DNA of 9,866 bases from an uncultured Collinsella sp. (GTDB lineage: Bacteria > Actinomycetota > Coriobacteriia > Coriobacteriales > Coriobacteriaceae), in the NCBI GenBank assembly GCA_900544385.1, contig UQVD01000074.1:1-9866 (forward strand). The letters are read 5' to 3'. The notes under the pieces were generated by a model that saw only the letters and a program-made list of their open reading frames with translations, ran no database searches and had not been told where the DNA came from. This document shows positions 1 to 6,466 of this stretch, one piece after another; within the stretch, counting starts at the first letter, position 1, and each line of letters begins with the position of its first letter. Position numbers and translations under genes: made by a program.

Positions 1-1
1 C

Positions 2-1519
2 TTTGATTCGACGGCTGCCGACTACAACAGCTTTGCCGCGATGCTCAAGATTATCGGCGGTATCGCCATGAACCTCATGGTTCCGGTGCTCTCCGCTTAC
101 ATCGCCGAGTCCATCGGCAAGCGCCCGGCGCTCGTCCCCGGCTTTGTTGCCGGTATGATTGCCATCCAGGGTCTTCCCATCAACGCCGATACCGGCATGA
201 TCGACGCTGGAGGCTCGGGTGTGGGCTTCGGCTTCCTGGGCGGCATCGTCGGCGGCTTCCTCGCTGGCTATGTCATCCTGCTGCTCGAGAAGGCTTTCTC
301 TAAAATTCCCGCGAGCCTTAATGGCCTGAAGGCAATCTTCCTGTATCCGCTGTGCTCTACCGCCATCGTCGGCCTGGTCATGCTCGGTATTTCCGGCCCC
401 ATGGCTGCCATTAACCAGGGCATGATGGATTTCCTGCAGAGCCTCGGTAACTCCGGTCCGGTGATCCTTGGCCTGGCCATCGGCTGCATGTGCGCCTTTG
501 ATATGGGCGGCCCGGTCAACAAGGCTGCTTACGCTACTGGCACCTTCCTGCTCGGTACCGCTCTCGAAGCTGGCGTCGGCACCGAGACCTACAACTTCGG
601 CACCAACTTCATGGCTGCCGTCTCCGCCGCTTGCATCGTTCCGCCGCTGATCACCACCTTCGCCGTCGTTGTCGGCAAGAAGTACTTCAGCCAGGAGGAT
701 CATGACGCCGGTATCGTCAACCTCATCCTTGGTTGCACCCACATCACCGAGGGCGCCATTCCGTTCATGACCAAGAACATCTGGCCCGTCATGCCCATCA
801 TGATGCTCGGTTCTTCCATCGCTTCCATCTTGACCATCTTCTTCAACGTTCACGATCCGGCGCCTCACGGCGGCTTCCTGGTCCTGCCTGTTGTCGAGAA
901 CGGTCCGCTGTGGGTCCTCGCGATCCTCATCGGCGCTGTGGTCGGTGGCATCCTGTTCGTGGCCTTCAAGAAGTACGACTTCGAGAAGAATCAGAAGGCC
1001 GCTCCTGTAGCCAAGCCCGTTGAGGCCCCCAAGGCCGCTGCCGTCGAGGCCCCCAAGGCCGAGGCTGCCGACTTCGTGAAGGTCGAGAATGTCTTTGTCG
1101 CCGAGGACTTCGCTTCTCGTGACGAGGCTCTGAGCTTCGTTTCCAACCAGGCCGTCAAGGCAGGTATCGCCAGCGACGCCGACGCCGTGATGAACGCCTT
1201 CCTGGCTCGCGAGGCCGAGGGCACCACGGGCATGATGGAGGGCTTCGCCATCCCGCATGCCAAGTCCGACGCCATTACCGAGGCTGCCGTCATCGTCGTT
1301 AAGGACGAGTCCGGCGTGACCGGTTGGGACACCATGGACGGCGCTCCCGTTAACGTGGCTATCGCCCTGCTCATCCCGGGTGCCCAGGCTGGCACCACGC
1401 ACCTCAAGATCCTGTCCAAGGTCGCCGAGGCGCTCATGGACGAGGACTTCCGTGCCACCGTCAAGGGTTCCACCGACGCCGCCGAGATCGCCAAGACGAT
1501 CAACGCCCGCCTGGTCTAA
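2..1519 (+). CDS. PTS fructose-type permease, EIIC-EIIA part (5' partial)
   Basis: The reading frame is open from base 2 and runs off the left edge, so the N-terminus is missing; the ATG at 41 is internal, since the upstream residues continue the EIIC fold. Numbering from that ATG, residues 1 to about 312 are a polytopic EIIC membrane domain with the fructose-family signature GCTHITEGAIPF (nt 731-766). An Ala/Pro/Lys linker (about 316-343) contains a repeated VEAPKA unit. A cytoplasmic EIIA domain of the fructose/mannitol type follows (about 344-492); its phospho-accepting His is His406 in GFAIPHAKSD. The protein imports and phosphorylates a hexose, probably fructose to fructose-1-phosphate, with phosphate from HPr. 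No EIIB domain is visible; it would be upstream in the same protein (order B-C-A) or on another gene. The ptsH, ptsI and 1-phosphofructokinase neighbours support fructose, but the exact sugar is inferred. Confidence 0.93.
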   Translation, partial: FDSTAADYNSFAAMLKIIGGIAMNLMVPVLSAYIAESIGKRPALVPGFVAGMIAIQGLPINADTGMIDAGGSGVGFGFLGGIVGGFLAGYVILLLEKAFSKIPASLNGLKAIFLYPLCSTAIVGLVMLGISGPMAAINQGMMDFLQSLGNSGPVILGLAIGCMCAFDMGGPVNKAAYATGTFLLGTALEAGVGTETYNFGTNFMAAVSAACIVPPLITTFAVVVGKKYFSQEDHDAGIVNLILGCTHITEGAIPFMTKNIWPVMPIMMLGSSIASILTIFFNVHDPAPHGGFLVLPVVENGPLWVLAILIGAVVGGILFVAFKKYDFEKNQKAAPVAKPVEAPKAAAVEAPKAEAADFVKVENVFVAEDFASRDEALSFVSNQAVKAGIASDADAVMNAFLAREAEGTTGMMEGFAIPHAKSDAITEAAVIVVKDESGVTGWDTMDGAPVNVAIALLIPGAQAGTTHLKILSKVAEALMDEDFRATVKGSTDAAEIAKTINARLV

Positions 1520-1555
1520 TCCCCCAGCCCGCGAATAACATCGCCCCCTGTATAT

Positions 1556-1590
1556 AAGGCGGAGTCCCTCTCCAGGGCCTCCGCCTTTTT
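1556..1590 (+). terminator. Intrinsic terminator after the PTS permease
   Basis: GGCGGAG (1558-1564) pairs perfectly with CTCCGCC (1579-1585), with an inner CCCT/AGGG stem and a CTCC loop, followed by five T (1586-1590). Flanking AA/TT extends the stem. It lies 37 bases after the stop codon and should end the permease transcript. Confidence 0.9.
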
Positions 1591-1599
1591 CATCCCCAA

Positions 1600-1672
1600 A
1601 TAAGTTGCGGTGAAATAGGGACTGTTTAAACGATTCAACCCCAAATTCAGTCCCTATTTCACCGCAACTTAT
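1600..1672. repeat. Perfect 25-bp inverted repeat, MITE- or REP-like
   Basis: Bases 1600-1624 and 1648-1672 are exact reverse complements, separated by a 23-nt AT-rich loop. The arms begin ATAAGTTGCGGTGAAATAGG and continue GACTG. The stem is too long and too exact for a plain terminator and is not followed by a T-tract on the + strand. The unit AGTTGCGG...CCGCAACT has TA on each side, which would fit a TA target-site duplication of a small non-autonomous element, but TA is too short to prove insertion. No transposase is in the window. A dispersed palindrome mobilised in trans is an inference. Confidence 0.7.
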
Positions 1673-1770
1673 AAAAGGGCATAGAGGGGGCTACCTATCG
1701 AGTCTTTGTCGCGAACAGATCATCAGCCAGAATTCCGTTCGCACGATATCGCTCTGGACCGACCGAGTTT

Positions 1771-1908
1771 CTGCGGCTCGCCCGCCGGACGGGGCGATTA
1801 AGTTTGTCGCGAGTTCCGCACGCAAAGGAAAGCACTTAATGTGCTTTCCGTCTTGCGCAGGACTGTAGAGCAGCAAACTTAATCGTCCCGCCCGGCGGGC
1901 GAGCGCAG
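1771..1908. repeat. 138-nt long imperfect stem-loop in the ptsH upstream region
   Basis: The outer arms, 1771-1810 and 1870-1908, are reverse complements with one bulge, one G-T wobble position and a few mismatches; the perfect blocks are CTCGCCCGCCGG and CGATTAAGTTTG. Inside, GGAAAGCAC (1827-1835) pairs exactly with GTGCTTTCC (1841-1849) around a TTAAT loop, and weaker pairing between 1811-1826 and 1850-1864 joins the two parts. The whole segment can thus form one extended hairpin. The only long reading frame across it, on the - strand, has a protein sequence I do not recognise. It could be a structured small RNA, a leader element or a mobile palindrome; the sequence does not decide between these. 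Confidence 0.6.
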
Positions 1909-1945
1909 GGATACGACATCTGTCCAACAATTCGTGTGAAACACA

Positions 1946-1974
1946 ATGAAAAACCGTTTGATGTGAGTTAATAT
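1946..1974 (+). promoter_or_regulatory. Candidate sigma-A-type promoter of ptsH
   Basis: A -35-like ATGAAA (1946-1951, four of six consensus bases) lies 17 bases before a -10-like TAATAT (1969-1974). Transcription would start near 1981 and give a leader of about 60 nt. The same -10 hexamer occurs in the tRNA-Glu promoter of this window. A short palindrome, GTGT-GAA-ACAC (1934-1944), sits just upstream of the -35 and could be a regulator site. Confidence 0.5.
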
Positions 1975-2041
1975 AAACAACGTAGTGAATCTGACTCCTG
2001 CCACATGCATGACAGGGGTTAAACACAAAAAGGAGTCAACT

Positions 2042-2305
2042 ATGGTTTCTGAGAAGGCTACCCTCGTTAATCCTCAGGGTCTGCACATGCGTCCGGCTGG
2101 TCTGTTCGCCTCCACCATGGGCAAGTACGCCTGTGACGTGACGGTCGTCACCCCCGAGAAGGAGGTCAACGGCAAGTCCCCGATGGCCCTCATGGCTGCT
2201 GGTATCCCCTGCGGCACCGAGGTCGAGGTAAAGTGCGACGGCGCTGACGAGGCCGAGGCTCTGGCTGCTGCCATCGAGCTCATCAAGAGCGGTCTTGGCG
2301 AGTAG
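2042..2305 (+). CDS. ptsH: Phosphocarrier protein HPr
   Basis: This 87-residue cytoplasmic protein carries phosphate from Enzyme I to EIIA domains. The active-site His15 lies in GLHMRPAG, and the family's regulatory serine is kept as Ser46 in NGKSPM, the residue that HPr kinase modifies in Firmicutes; whether this organism has that kinase cannot be seen. Length and motif spacing match ordinary HPr with no truncation. The ATG at 2042 is chosen because AAGGAG (2030-2035) lies six bases before it and the protein then starts MVSEKATLVNPQG, as expected. An in-frame GTG at 1985 lies only a few bases after the predicted transcription start and would add a tail unknown in HPr. The gene sits between its own promoter and a terminator-like hairpin, upstream of ptsI. 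Confidence 0.97.
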   Translation: MVSEKATLVNPQGLHMRPAGLFASTMGKYACDVTVVTPEKEVNGKSPMALMAAGIPCGTEVEVKCDGADEAEALAAAIELIKSGLGE

Positions 2306-2350
2306 AACTCAAACGGGTCGCATGTTGAACAACTAAGTTCATATTTGGGG

Positions 2351-2387
2351 GCGCAGTGACCTGTTGTAAGGTAACTGCGCTCTTTTG
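2351..2387 (+). terminator. Terminator or attenuator hairpin between ptsH and ptsI
   Basis: GCGCAGTGACCT (2351-2362) pairs with AGGTAACTGCGC (2369-2380) with one mismatch and a six-base loop, followed by TCTTTTG. This has the form of an intrinsic terminator, 45 bases after the ptsH stop. Partial read-through would yield more HPr than Enzyme I mRNA. I see no convincing separate promoter between it and ptsI. Confidence 0.75.
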
Positions 2388-2432
2388 TCATGGATATGGC
2401 AAAACGCTTTATCACATGACACGGAGAGAGGA

Positions 2433-4142
2433 ATGGGAATGTATCAGGGAGTCAACGCTTCCGAGGGCATCGGTATCGGCACCGTCATGGTCGCCGTCGA
2501 TCCCGACTTGACGTTTGAGCCGCACGAGGTTGCTGATTCGGCAGCAGAGAAGGAGCGCTATCAGTCCGCTCTTTCGGTCTTCTGCGAGAAGACCCAGGCT
2601 CAGGCCGACCACATGAAGGAGACGGTGGGCGAGGCCGAGGCCGAGATCATGAGCGGACATATTGTCCTGGCTCAGGATCCGGGTATGACCGACGCCATCA
2701 ACGCCGCCATTGACGGTGGTACCTGCGCCGAGCAGGCGCTTATGGACACCTCGACCATGTTCGAGAACATGTTCCTGTCCATGGACGACGAGATGTTCCG
2801 TCTGCGCGCGGCCGACATCGCCGACATCCGCACCGGTATTCTGGCCGAGCTGCTGGGCAAGGAGGTCGTCGACCTCTCCGTCCTGCCCGAGAACACCGTC
2901 GTTGTCGTGCATGACCTCACGCCGTCCATGACCGCCACGATCGATAAGGCCCACGTTGCCGGTATCGTCACCGAGACCGGTGGCCGCACGTCGCACTCCG
3001 CGATCATCGCGCGTGCCCTCGAGATCCCGGCTGTCCTTTCGGTTTCCAACAGCTGCACCGCGCTGCGCAACGGTATGACCGTTGTCGTCGACGGTGGCAA
3101 GGGTATCGTTGAGGCCGATCCCGACGAGGAGACGCTCGCTGCCTACACTGCCAAGGCCGAGGCCTTCGCTGCCGAGAAGGCAGCCCTCGAGGCCTTCCGT
3201 GGCAAGCCGTCCGTGACTGCCGATGGCATCAAGAAGATCATCGCCTGCAACATCGGTAACCCTGATGACGTGCCCAACGCGCTCGATCACGATGCCGAGG
3301 CCATCGGTCTGTTCCGCTCCGAGTTCCTGTTCATGGACTCTGCCGAGCTTCCTTCCGAGGAGGAGCAGTTCAACGCCTACCGTAAGGTCGCCAGCGCGCT
3401 CAAGGGCGCTCCGGTCATCATCCGCACGCTCGATGTGGGTGGCGACAAGGAGATTCCGTATCTGCACATGGTCAAGGAAGATAACCCCTTCATGGGCTTC
3501 CGCGCCGTGCGTTACTGCCTGGCCAATCCCGACCAGTACAAGGTCCAGCTCCGCGCTCTGCTGCGCGCTAGCGCCTTCGGTGACGTAAAGATCATGATCC
3601 CGCTCGTCACCTGCGTCGAGGAGGTCTTGGCTGTCAAGGAGCTTGTCGAGCAGTGCAAGGCCGAGCTGACTGAAGAGGGTCGCAAGTTCAACGAGAACAT
3701 CGAGGTCGGCATCATGGTTGAGACGCCTGCCGCTTCGCTGCTCGCAGACCGTCTTGCCGAGGTCGCCGACTTCTTCTCCATCGGCACCAACGACCTGATC
3801 GGCTACACCATGTGCGCCGACCGTGGCAACGACACCATCTCCAACCTGTACCAGGTTTACTATCCCGCCGTGCTCCGCTCGCTCAAGAACATTATCGAGA
3901 GCGGCGTGAAGGCCGGCATCATGGTCGGTATGTGCGGCGAGGCCGCTGCCGATCCGCTGCTCGAGCCGCTGCTGATCAGCTGGGGCCTGGAGGAGTTCTC
4001 GATGAGTGCTCCGTCGATCCTGCGCGCCCGTAAGACCATCAGCCAGTGGACCAAGGCCGAGTGCGACGAGCTCGCCGAGAAGGCGCTCGCCTGCAACACC
4101 GCCGCCGAGGTCAAGGCACTGCTCGAGTCCGCAGCTCGCTAA
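2433..4142 (+). CDS. ptsI: PTS Enzyme I (phosphoenolpyruvate-protein phosphotransferase)
   Basis: This soluble protein of about 569 residues takes phosphate from PEP and passes it to HPr, the first step of all PTS transport. The N-terminal HPr-binding and phosphohistidine part holds His188 in GGRTSHSAIIARA. The C-terminal PEP-binding barrel shows GLFRSEFLFM, TLDVGGDKEIPY, GIMVETPAA and FFSIGTNDLIGYT followed by DRGND, with the proton-donor Cys501 in GMCGEAA. All key residues of the family are present and the length is normal. Two starts are possible: ATG 2433 (GGAG at 2423-2426) and ATG 2439 (GAGG at 2428-2431), giving MGMYQGV or MYQGV; both have good spacing and the choice is uncertain. It follows ptsH across a terminator-like hairpin and precedes two fructose-1-phosphate kinase homologues. 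Confidence 0.97.
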   Translation: MGMYQGVNASEGIGIGTVMVAVDPDLTFEPHEVADSAAEKERYQSALSVFCEKTQAQADHMKETVGEAEAEIMSGHIVLAQDPGMTDAINAAIDGGTCAEQALMDTSTMFENMFLSMDDEMFRLRAADIADIRTGILAELLGKEVVDLSVLPENTVVVVHDLTPSMTATIDKAHVAGIVTETGGRTSHSAIIARALEIPAVLSVSNSCTALRNGMTVVVDGGKGIVEADPDEETLAAYTAKAEAFAAEKAALEAFRGKPSVTADGIKKIIACNIGNPDDVPNALDHDAEAIGLFRSEFLFMDSAELPSEEEQFNAYRKVASALKGAPVIIRTLDVGGDKEIPYLHMVKEDNPFMGFRAVRYCLANPDQYKVQLRALLRASAFGDVKIMIPLVTCVEEVLAVKELVEQCKAELTEEGRKFNENIEVGIMVETPAASLLADRLAEVADFFSIGTNDLIGYTMCADRGNDTISNLYQVYYPAVLRSLKNIIESGVKAGIMVGMCGEAAADPLLEPLLISWGLEEFSMSAPSILRARKTISQWTKAECDELAEKALACNTAAEVKALLESAAR

Positions 4143-4159
4143 TTTGGTATCAGAGGTAA

Positions 4160-4189
4160 CCGCGTGGTTGGAATGGGCCGGCCACGCGG
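4160..4189 (+). other. Hairpin in the ptsI-kinase gap without a T-tract
   Basis: CCGCGTGG (4160-4167) pairs perfectly with CCACGCGG (4182-4189) around a 14-nt loop. No run of T follows, so it is unlikely to terminate transcription; it may stabilise or process the mRNA between ptsI and the first kinase gene. Confidence 0.5.
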
Positions 4190-4216
4190 CCCTCACATAT
4201 ACAGGGGGTACTGTAA

Positions 4217-5149
4217 ATGTTCTACACGCTAACCGCTAACCCGGCTGTCGACATGACGGTTTCGAGCTCTCCGCTCGAGCCCGACGAGAACGTCCGCACC
4301 GGTTCGGCCAGCTACACGGCTAACGGCAAGGGCCTCGACGTGTCCTTCGCCTTTAAGAAGATGGGCGTCGACACCGTCGCGCTCGGCTTCTTCGCTGGCT
4401 TCACGGGCAAGTTCATCGTCGAGGAGGTCATGAACCTGGGTTGCCTCTGCCGCCCGGTCTGGACCGACGGTATCACGCGCATTAACACCTACGTCAACGA
4501 TGGCCAGCACGAGTACGGCATCCTGAACCCGGGTGCTCCGATCACGCCGCAGCACCAGGAGGAGCTCTACAACATCCTGGACACCGCGGGCGATCTCGAG
4601 TGCCTGATTGTCTCCGGCTCCGTGCCTCCCAAAGCTACGCCCGACTTCCTGGCTCAGGTCATGGAGCACGCTCAGGCTCGTGGCGCTGACGTCGTCCTGG
4701 ACCTGTCCTCCGACAAGCTCAAGGAGCTCGCTCACAAGAAGCCGCTGCTCATCAAGCCGAACCATCACGAGATGAAGGCCATCTTCGGCGTGCCGGTCGA
4801 CACCGACGACGAGGTCCGCGTTGCCATGAATATGGCTCACGACGCCGGCGTTCAGAACGTGCTGCTCACCCGTGGTAGCCGCGGCGACGCTTACTTCTCC
4901 AACGGCGAGGACATCTGGTACGCCAAGCGTGAGTTCAACATCAAGCTGGTCTCTTCCGTCTGCGCCGGCGACTGCACCCTCGCTGCGTTCCTGCACAAGT
5001 GGTACAGGGATCGCGACAACGTCGAGGAGGCCATGAAGCTCGCTATGGCCACCGGCGCCAACGTTGCGGAGTCCGTCGGCATTGGTGACTTCGGTCACGT
5101 CGACGAGTACAGCAAGCGCGTTGCTGTCCGCAAGCTCGATCGTCAGTAA
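4217..5149 (+). CDS. PfkB-family sugar-phosphate kinase, 1-phosphofructokinase type (copy 1)
   Basis: This 310-residue protein belongs to the 1-phosphofructokinase/tagatose-6-phosphate kinase branch of the PfkB (ribokinase) superfamily, cytoplasmic enzymes that phosphorylate a sugar phosphate with ATP. The sequence shows the start TLTANPAVD, the substrate-side motif NGKGLDVSF (36-44), VWTDGITRIN, VSGSVPP, LLIKPNHHE, and the C-terminal motif VCAGDCTLAAF with catalytic-base Asp252. It departs from the family: NGKG instead of the usual GGKG or AGKG, Asp41 where Asn is normal, CAGD instead of GAGD, and Cys253 where Ser is usual. The GGGGG tract at 4204-4208 is the ribosome site, eight bases before ATG. 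Next to fructose PTS genes it most likely makes fructose-1,6-bisphosphate, but the changed motifs allow another substrate or weak activity. A terminator follows. Confidence 0.88.
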   Translation: MFYTLTANPAVDMTVSSSPLEPDENVRTGSASYTANGKGLDVSFAFKKMGVDTVALGFFAGFTGKFIVEEVMNLGCLCRPVWTDGITRINTYVNDGQHEYGILNPGAPITPQHQEELYNILDTAGDLECLIVSGSVPPKATPDFLAQVMEHAQARGADVVLDLSSDKLKELAHKKPLLIKPNHHEMKAIFGVPVDTDDEVRVAMNMAHDAGVQNVLLTRGSRGDAYFSNGEDIWYAKREFNIKLVSSVCAGDCTLAAFLHKWYRDRDNVEEAMKLAMATGANVAESVGIGDFGHVDEYSKRVAVRKLDRQ

Positions 5150-5177
5150 TCGAAACGCGACATATTCGTGCGCATGC

Positions 5178-5209
5178 GGCGCCCCGGTTTCGGCCGGGGC
5201 GCCTTTTTT
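5178..5209 (+). terminator. Intrinsic terminator after kinase copy 1
   Basis: GGCGCCCCGG (5178-5187) pairs perfectly with CCGGGGCGCC (5194-5203) around TTTCGG, followed by six T (5204-5209). It is the strongest terminator in the window and should end the ptsI-kinase transcript. Confidence 0.95.
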
Positions 5210-5298
5210 GTTCCGCCATGGGGGAGAGGTGTCCTGCCGTACTTCATCGCTTCCACACCGTTCACCGAGTTGTCCTAGCCTTTTACCGATGCGTGGAA

Positions 5299-5304
5299 TA
5301 TACT
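5299..5304 (+). promoter_or_regulatory. Candidate -10 element before kinase copy 2
   Basis: TATACT at 5299-5304 matches five of six consensus bases and lies 35 bases before the ATG at 5339, downstream of a strong terminator, so a promoter is needed here. No good -35 hexamer stands 16-18 bases upstream (TAGCCT at 5276-5281 is poor), which may mean an activator or an otherwise weak promoter. Confidence 0.5.
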
Positions 5305-5338
5305 TTCATTAACACGTTGCTTCGTGAAAGGAACATTC

Positions 5339-6271
5339 ATGATTTACACGCTCACTGCTAATCCCGCCATTGATTACAACATCGCCTGCGACGGCCTTAC
5401 TGCCAATACCGTCACGCGTACCCGCAATGCCGTCTACACGCCCAACGGCAAAGGCCTCAACGTCTCGTTTACGCTTGACCACTATGGTGTCGACACCACG
5501 ATCCTGGGTTTCTTCGCCGGCTTCTCGGGTGAGTTTATCGTTAAGGGCGCCGAGGCCCTGGGCGTGCCCGTCAAGCCCGTGTGGACCGACGGTATTACGC
5601 GCGTCAATGTGTTCCTCAATGCCGGACCCGACACCGAGTACAACATGGTCAACGCCGGTGCCGCCATCAACGAGGCCAACGAGCAGGAGATGTTTGAGCT
5701 CATCGATTCGCTCGATGACATGACCTGCCTGGTCATCAGCGGCTCGCTGCCTCCCAACACTTCCGAGGGCTTCTTGGCCGAGGTCCTGCGCCGCGTCAAG
5801 GCCAAGGGGGCCGAGTTCGTCCTCGACATCTCGAGCCATCAGCTGGCAGACCTCATTGCCATGGAGCCGCTGCTGATCAAGCCCAATGACGACGAGCTGC
5901 TCGACATCTTTGGCATTAAGGTGAGCGGTGGCGACGATGAGTCCGTCAAGGGCGCTATGGCCGAGCTGCACGCTAAGGGCGCCAAGAACGTGCTGCTGAC
6001 CCTCGGTGGCGCCGGTGCGTACTTCTCCAACGGCGAGCACATCTGGTTTGCCAATCGCACCTTCGACGTCAAGCTGCTGTCGACGGTGTGCGCCGGCGAT
6101 TCCTCGCTCGCTGCCTTCCTGTCCGTATGGCACGACGCTCCCGAGCGCGTCGAGGATGCCCTCCGTCTGTCGATGGCCACCGGCGCCAACGTGGTCGAGT
6201 GCCCGGGCCTGGGCGACTTTGCCAAGGTGGACGAATATAAGAAGCACATCGAGGTTCGTCAGGTCTGCTAG
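5339..6271 (+). CDS. PfkB-family sugar-phosphate kinase, 1-phosphofructokinase type (copy 2)
   Basis: This 310-residue paralogue of the preceding kinase has the same length, and by eye roughly half of its residues are identical. It keeps TLTANPAID, NGKGLNVSF (36-44, with the usual Asn41), VWTDGITRVN, VISGSLPP, LLIKPNDDE, LLTLGGAGAYFS and VCAGDSSLAAF with catalytic-base Asp254. It is thus closer to standard 1-phosphofructokinases than copy 1, but shares the unusual NGKG and CAGD forms. ATG 5339 is chosen over the in-frame GTG at 5324 because AAAGGA (5327-5332) lies six bases before it and both copies then begin alike (MFYTLTANP, MIYTLTANP). Its own -10 element and terminator suggest a separate transcript. 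Expected reaction: fructose-1-phosphate to fructose-1,6-bisphosphate; tagatose-6-phosphate is a possible alternative substrate. Confidence 0.9.
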   Translation: MIYTLTANPAIDYNIACDGLTANTVTRTRNAVYTPNGKGLNVSFTLDHYGVDTTILGFFAGFSGEFIVKGAEALGVPVKPVWTDGITRVNVFLNAGPDTEYNMVNAGAAINEANEQEMFELIDSLDDMTCLVISGSLPPNTSEGFLAEVLRRVKAKGAEFVLDISSHQLADLIAMEPLLIKPNDDELLDIFGIKVSGGDDESVKGAMAELHAKGAKNVLLTLGGAGAYFSNGEHIWFANRTFDVKLLSTVCAGDSSLAAFLSVWHDAPERVEDALRLSMATGANVVECPGLGDFAKVDEYKKHIEVRQVC

Positions 6272-6293
6272 CCGCATCGAAAAATCGCTGCCG

Positions 6294-6329
6294 AACACCC
6301 GCTTTGGATCTCCGAGGCGGGTGTTTTTT
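6294..6329 (+). terminator. Intrinsic terminator after kinase copy 2
   Basis: AACACCCGC (6294-6302) pairs perfectly with GCGGGTGTT (6317-6325) around a 14-nt loop, and the T-run extends to 6329. It ends the fructose gene block. Confidence 0.9.
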
Positions 6330-6466
6330 GCTCGCTGAACGCATATGGCGTCTGCTGTCTCGTTTTATGGAATTGACGACGCGATTGCGTGTGCGCGCTT
6401 TCTCGTTTCTTGTTAGACTTCTTGAGAACCATCGATTAACGCTCACAAGTGCAGGAGGCCATAGGC

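Noticed and set aside
1691..2026. - strand open frame of 111 codons across the ptsH upstream region
   Set aside because: It runs through both arms of the long stem-loop and the ptsH promoter, and encodes no recognisable domain.
1985..2041. Upstream GTG start for HPr
   Set aside because: It lies within a few bases of the predicted transcription start and would add a 19-residue N-terminal tail foreign to HPr; a good ribosome site precedes the ATG at 2042.
2388..2420. Catabolite-responsive (cre-like) site around AAAACGCTTT before ptsI, and another near 1946-1962 before ptsH
   Set aside because: The central CG with A/T flanks looks suggestive, but the outer consensus bases do not match in either case.
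2412..4196. Long - strand open frame (594 codons) antisense to ptsI, and similar ones opposite the kinases (4229-5098, 5309-6298) and cca (6443-7672)
   Set aside because: They are shadows of strongly biased GC-rich codons on the + strand. The + strand frames carry full family motifs, and the antisense proteins are low-complexity and unrecognisable.
4198..4203. TATACA as a -10 element for kinase copy 1
   Set aside because: A start from it would leave too little leader for the ribosome site at 4204-4208; read-through from ptsI explains expression better.
6373..6419. Promoter for cca using TTGACG (6373-6378) or TAGACT (6414-6419)
   Set aside because: No partner hexamer lies at 16-18 bases for either. 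A promoter is expected between the terminator at 6329 and the start codon, but I cannot place it.
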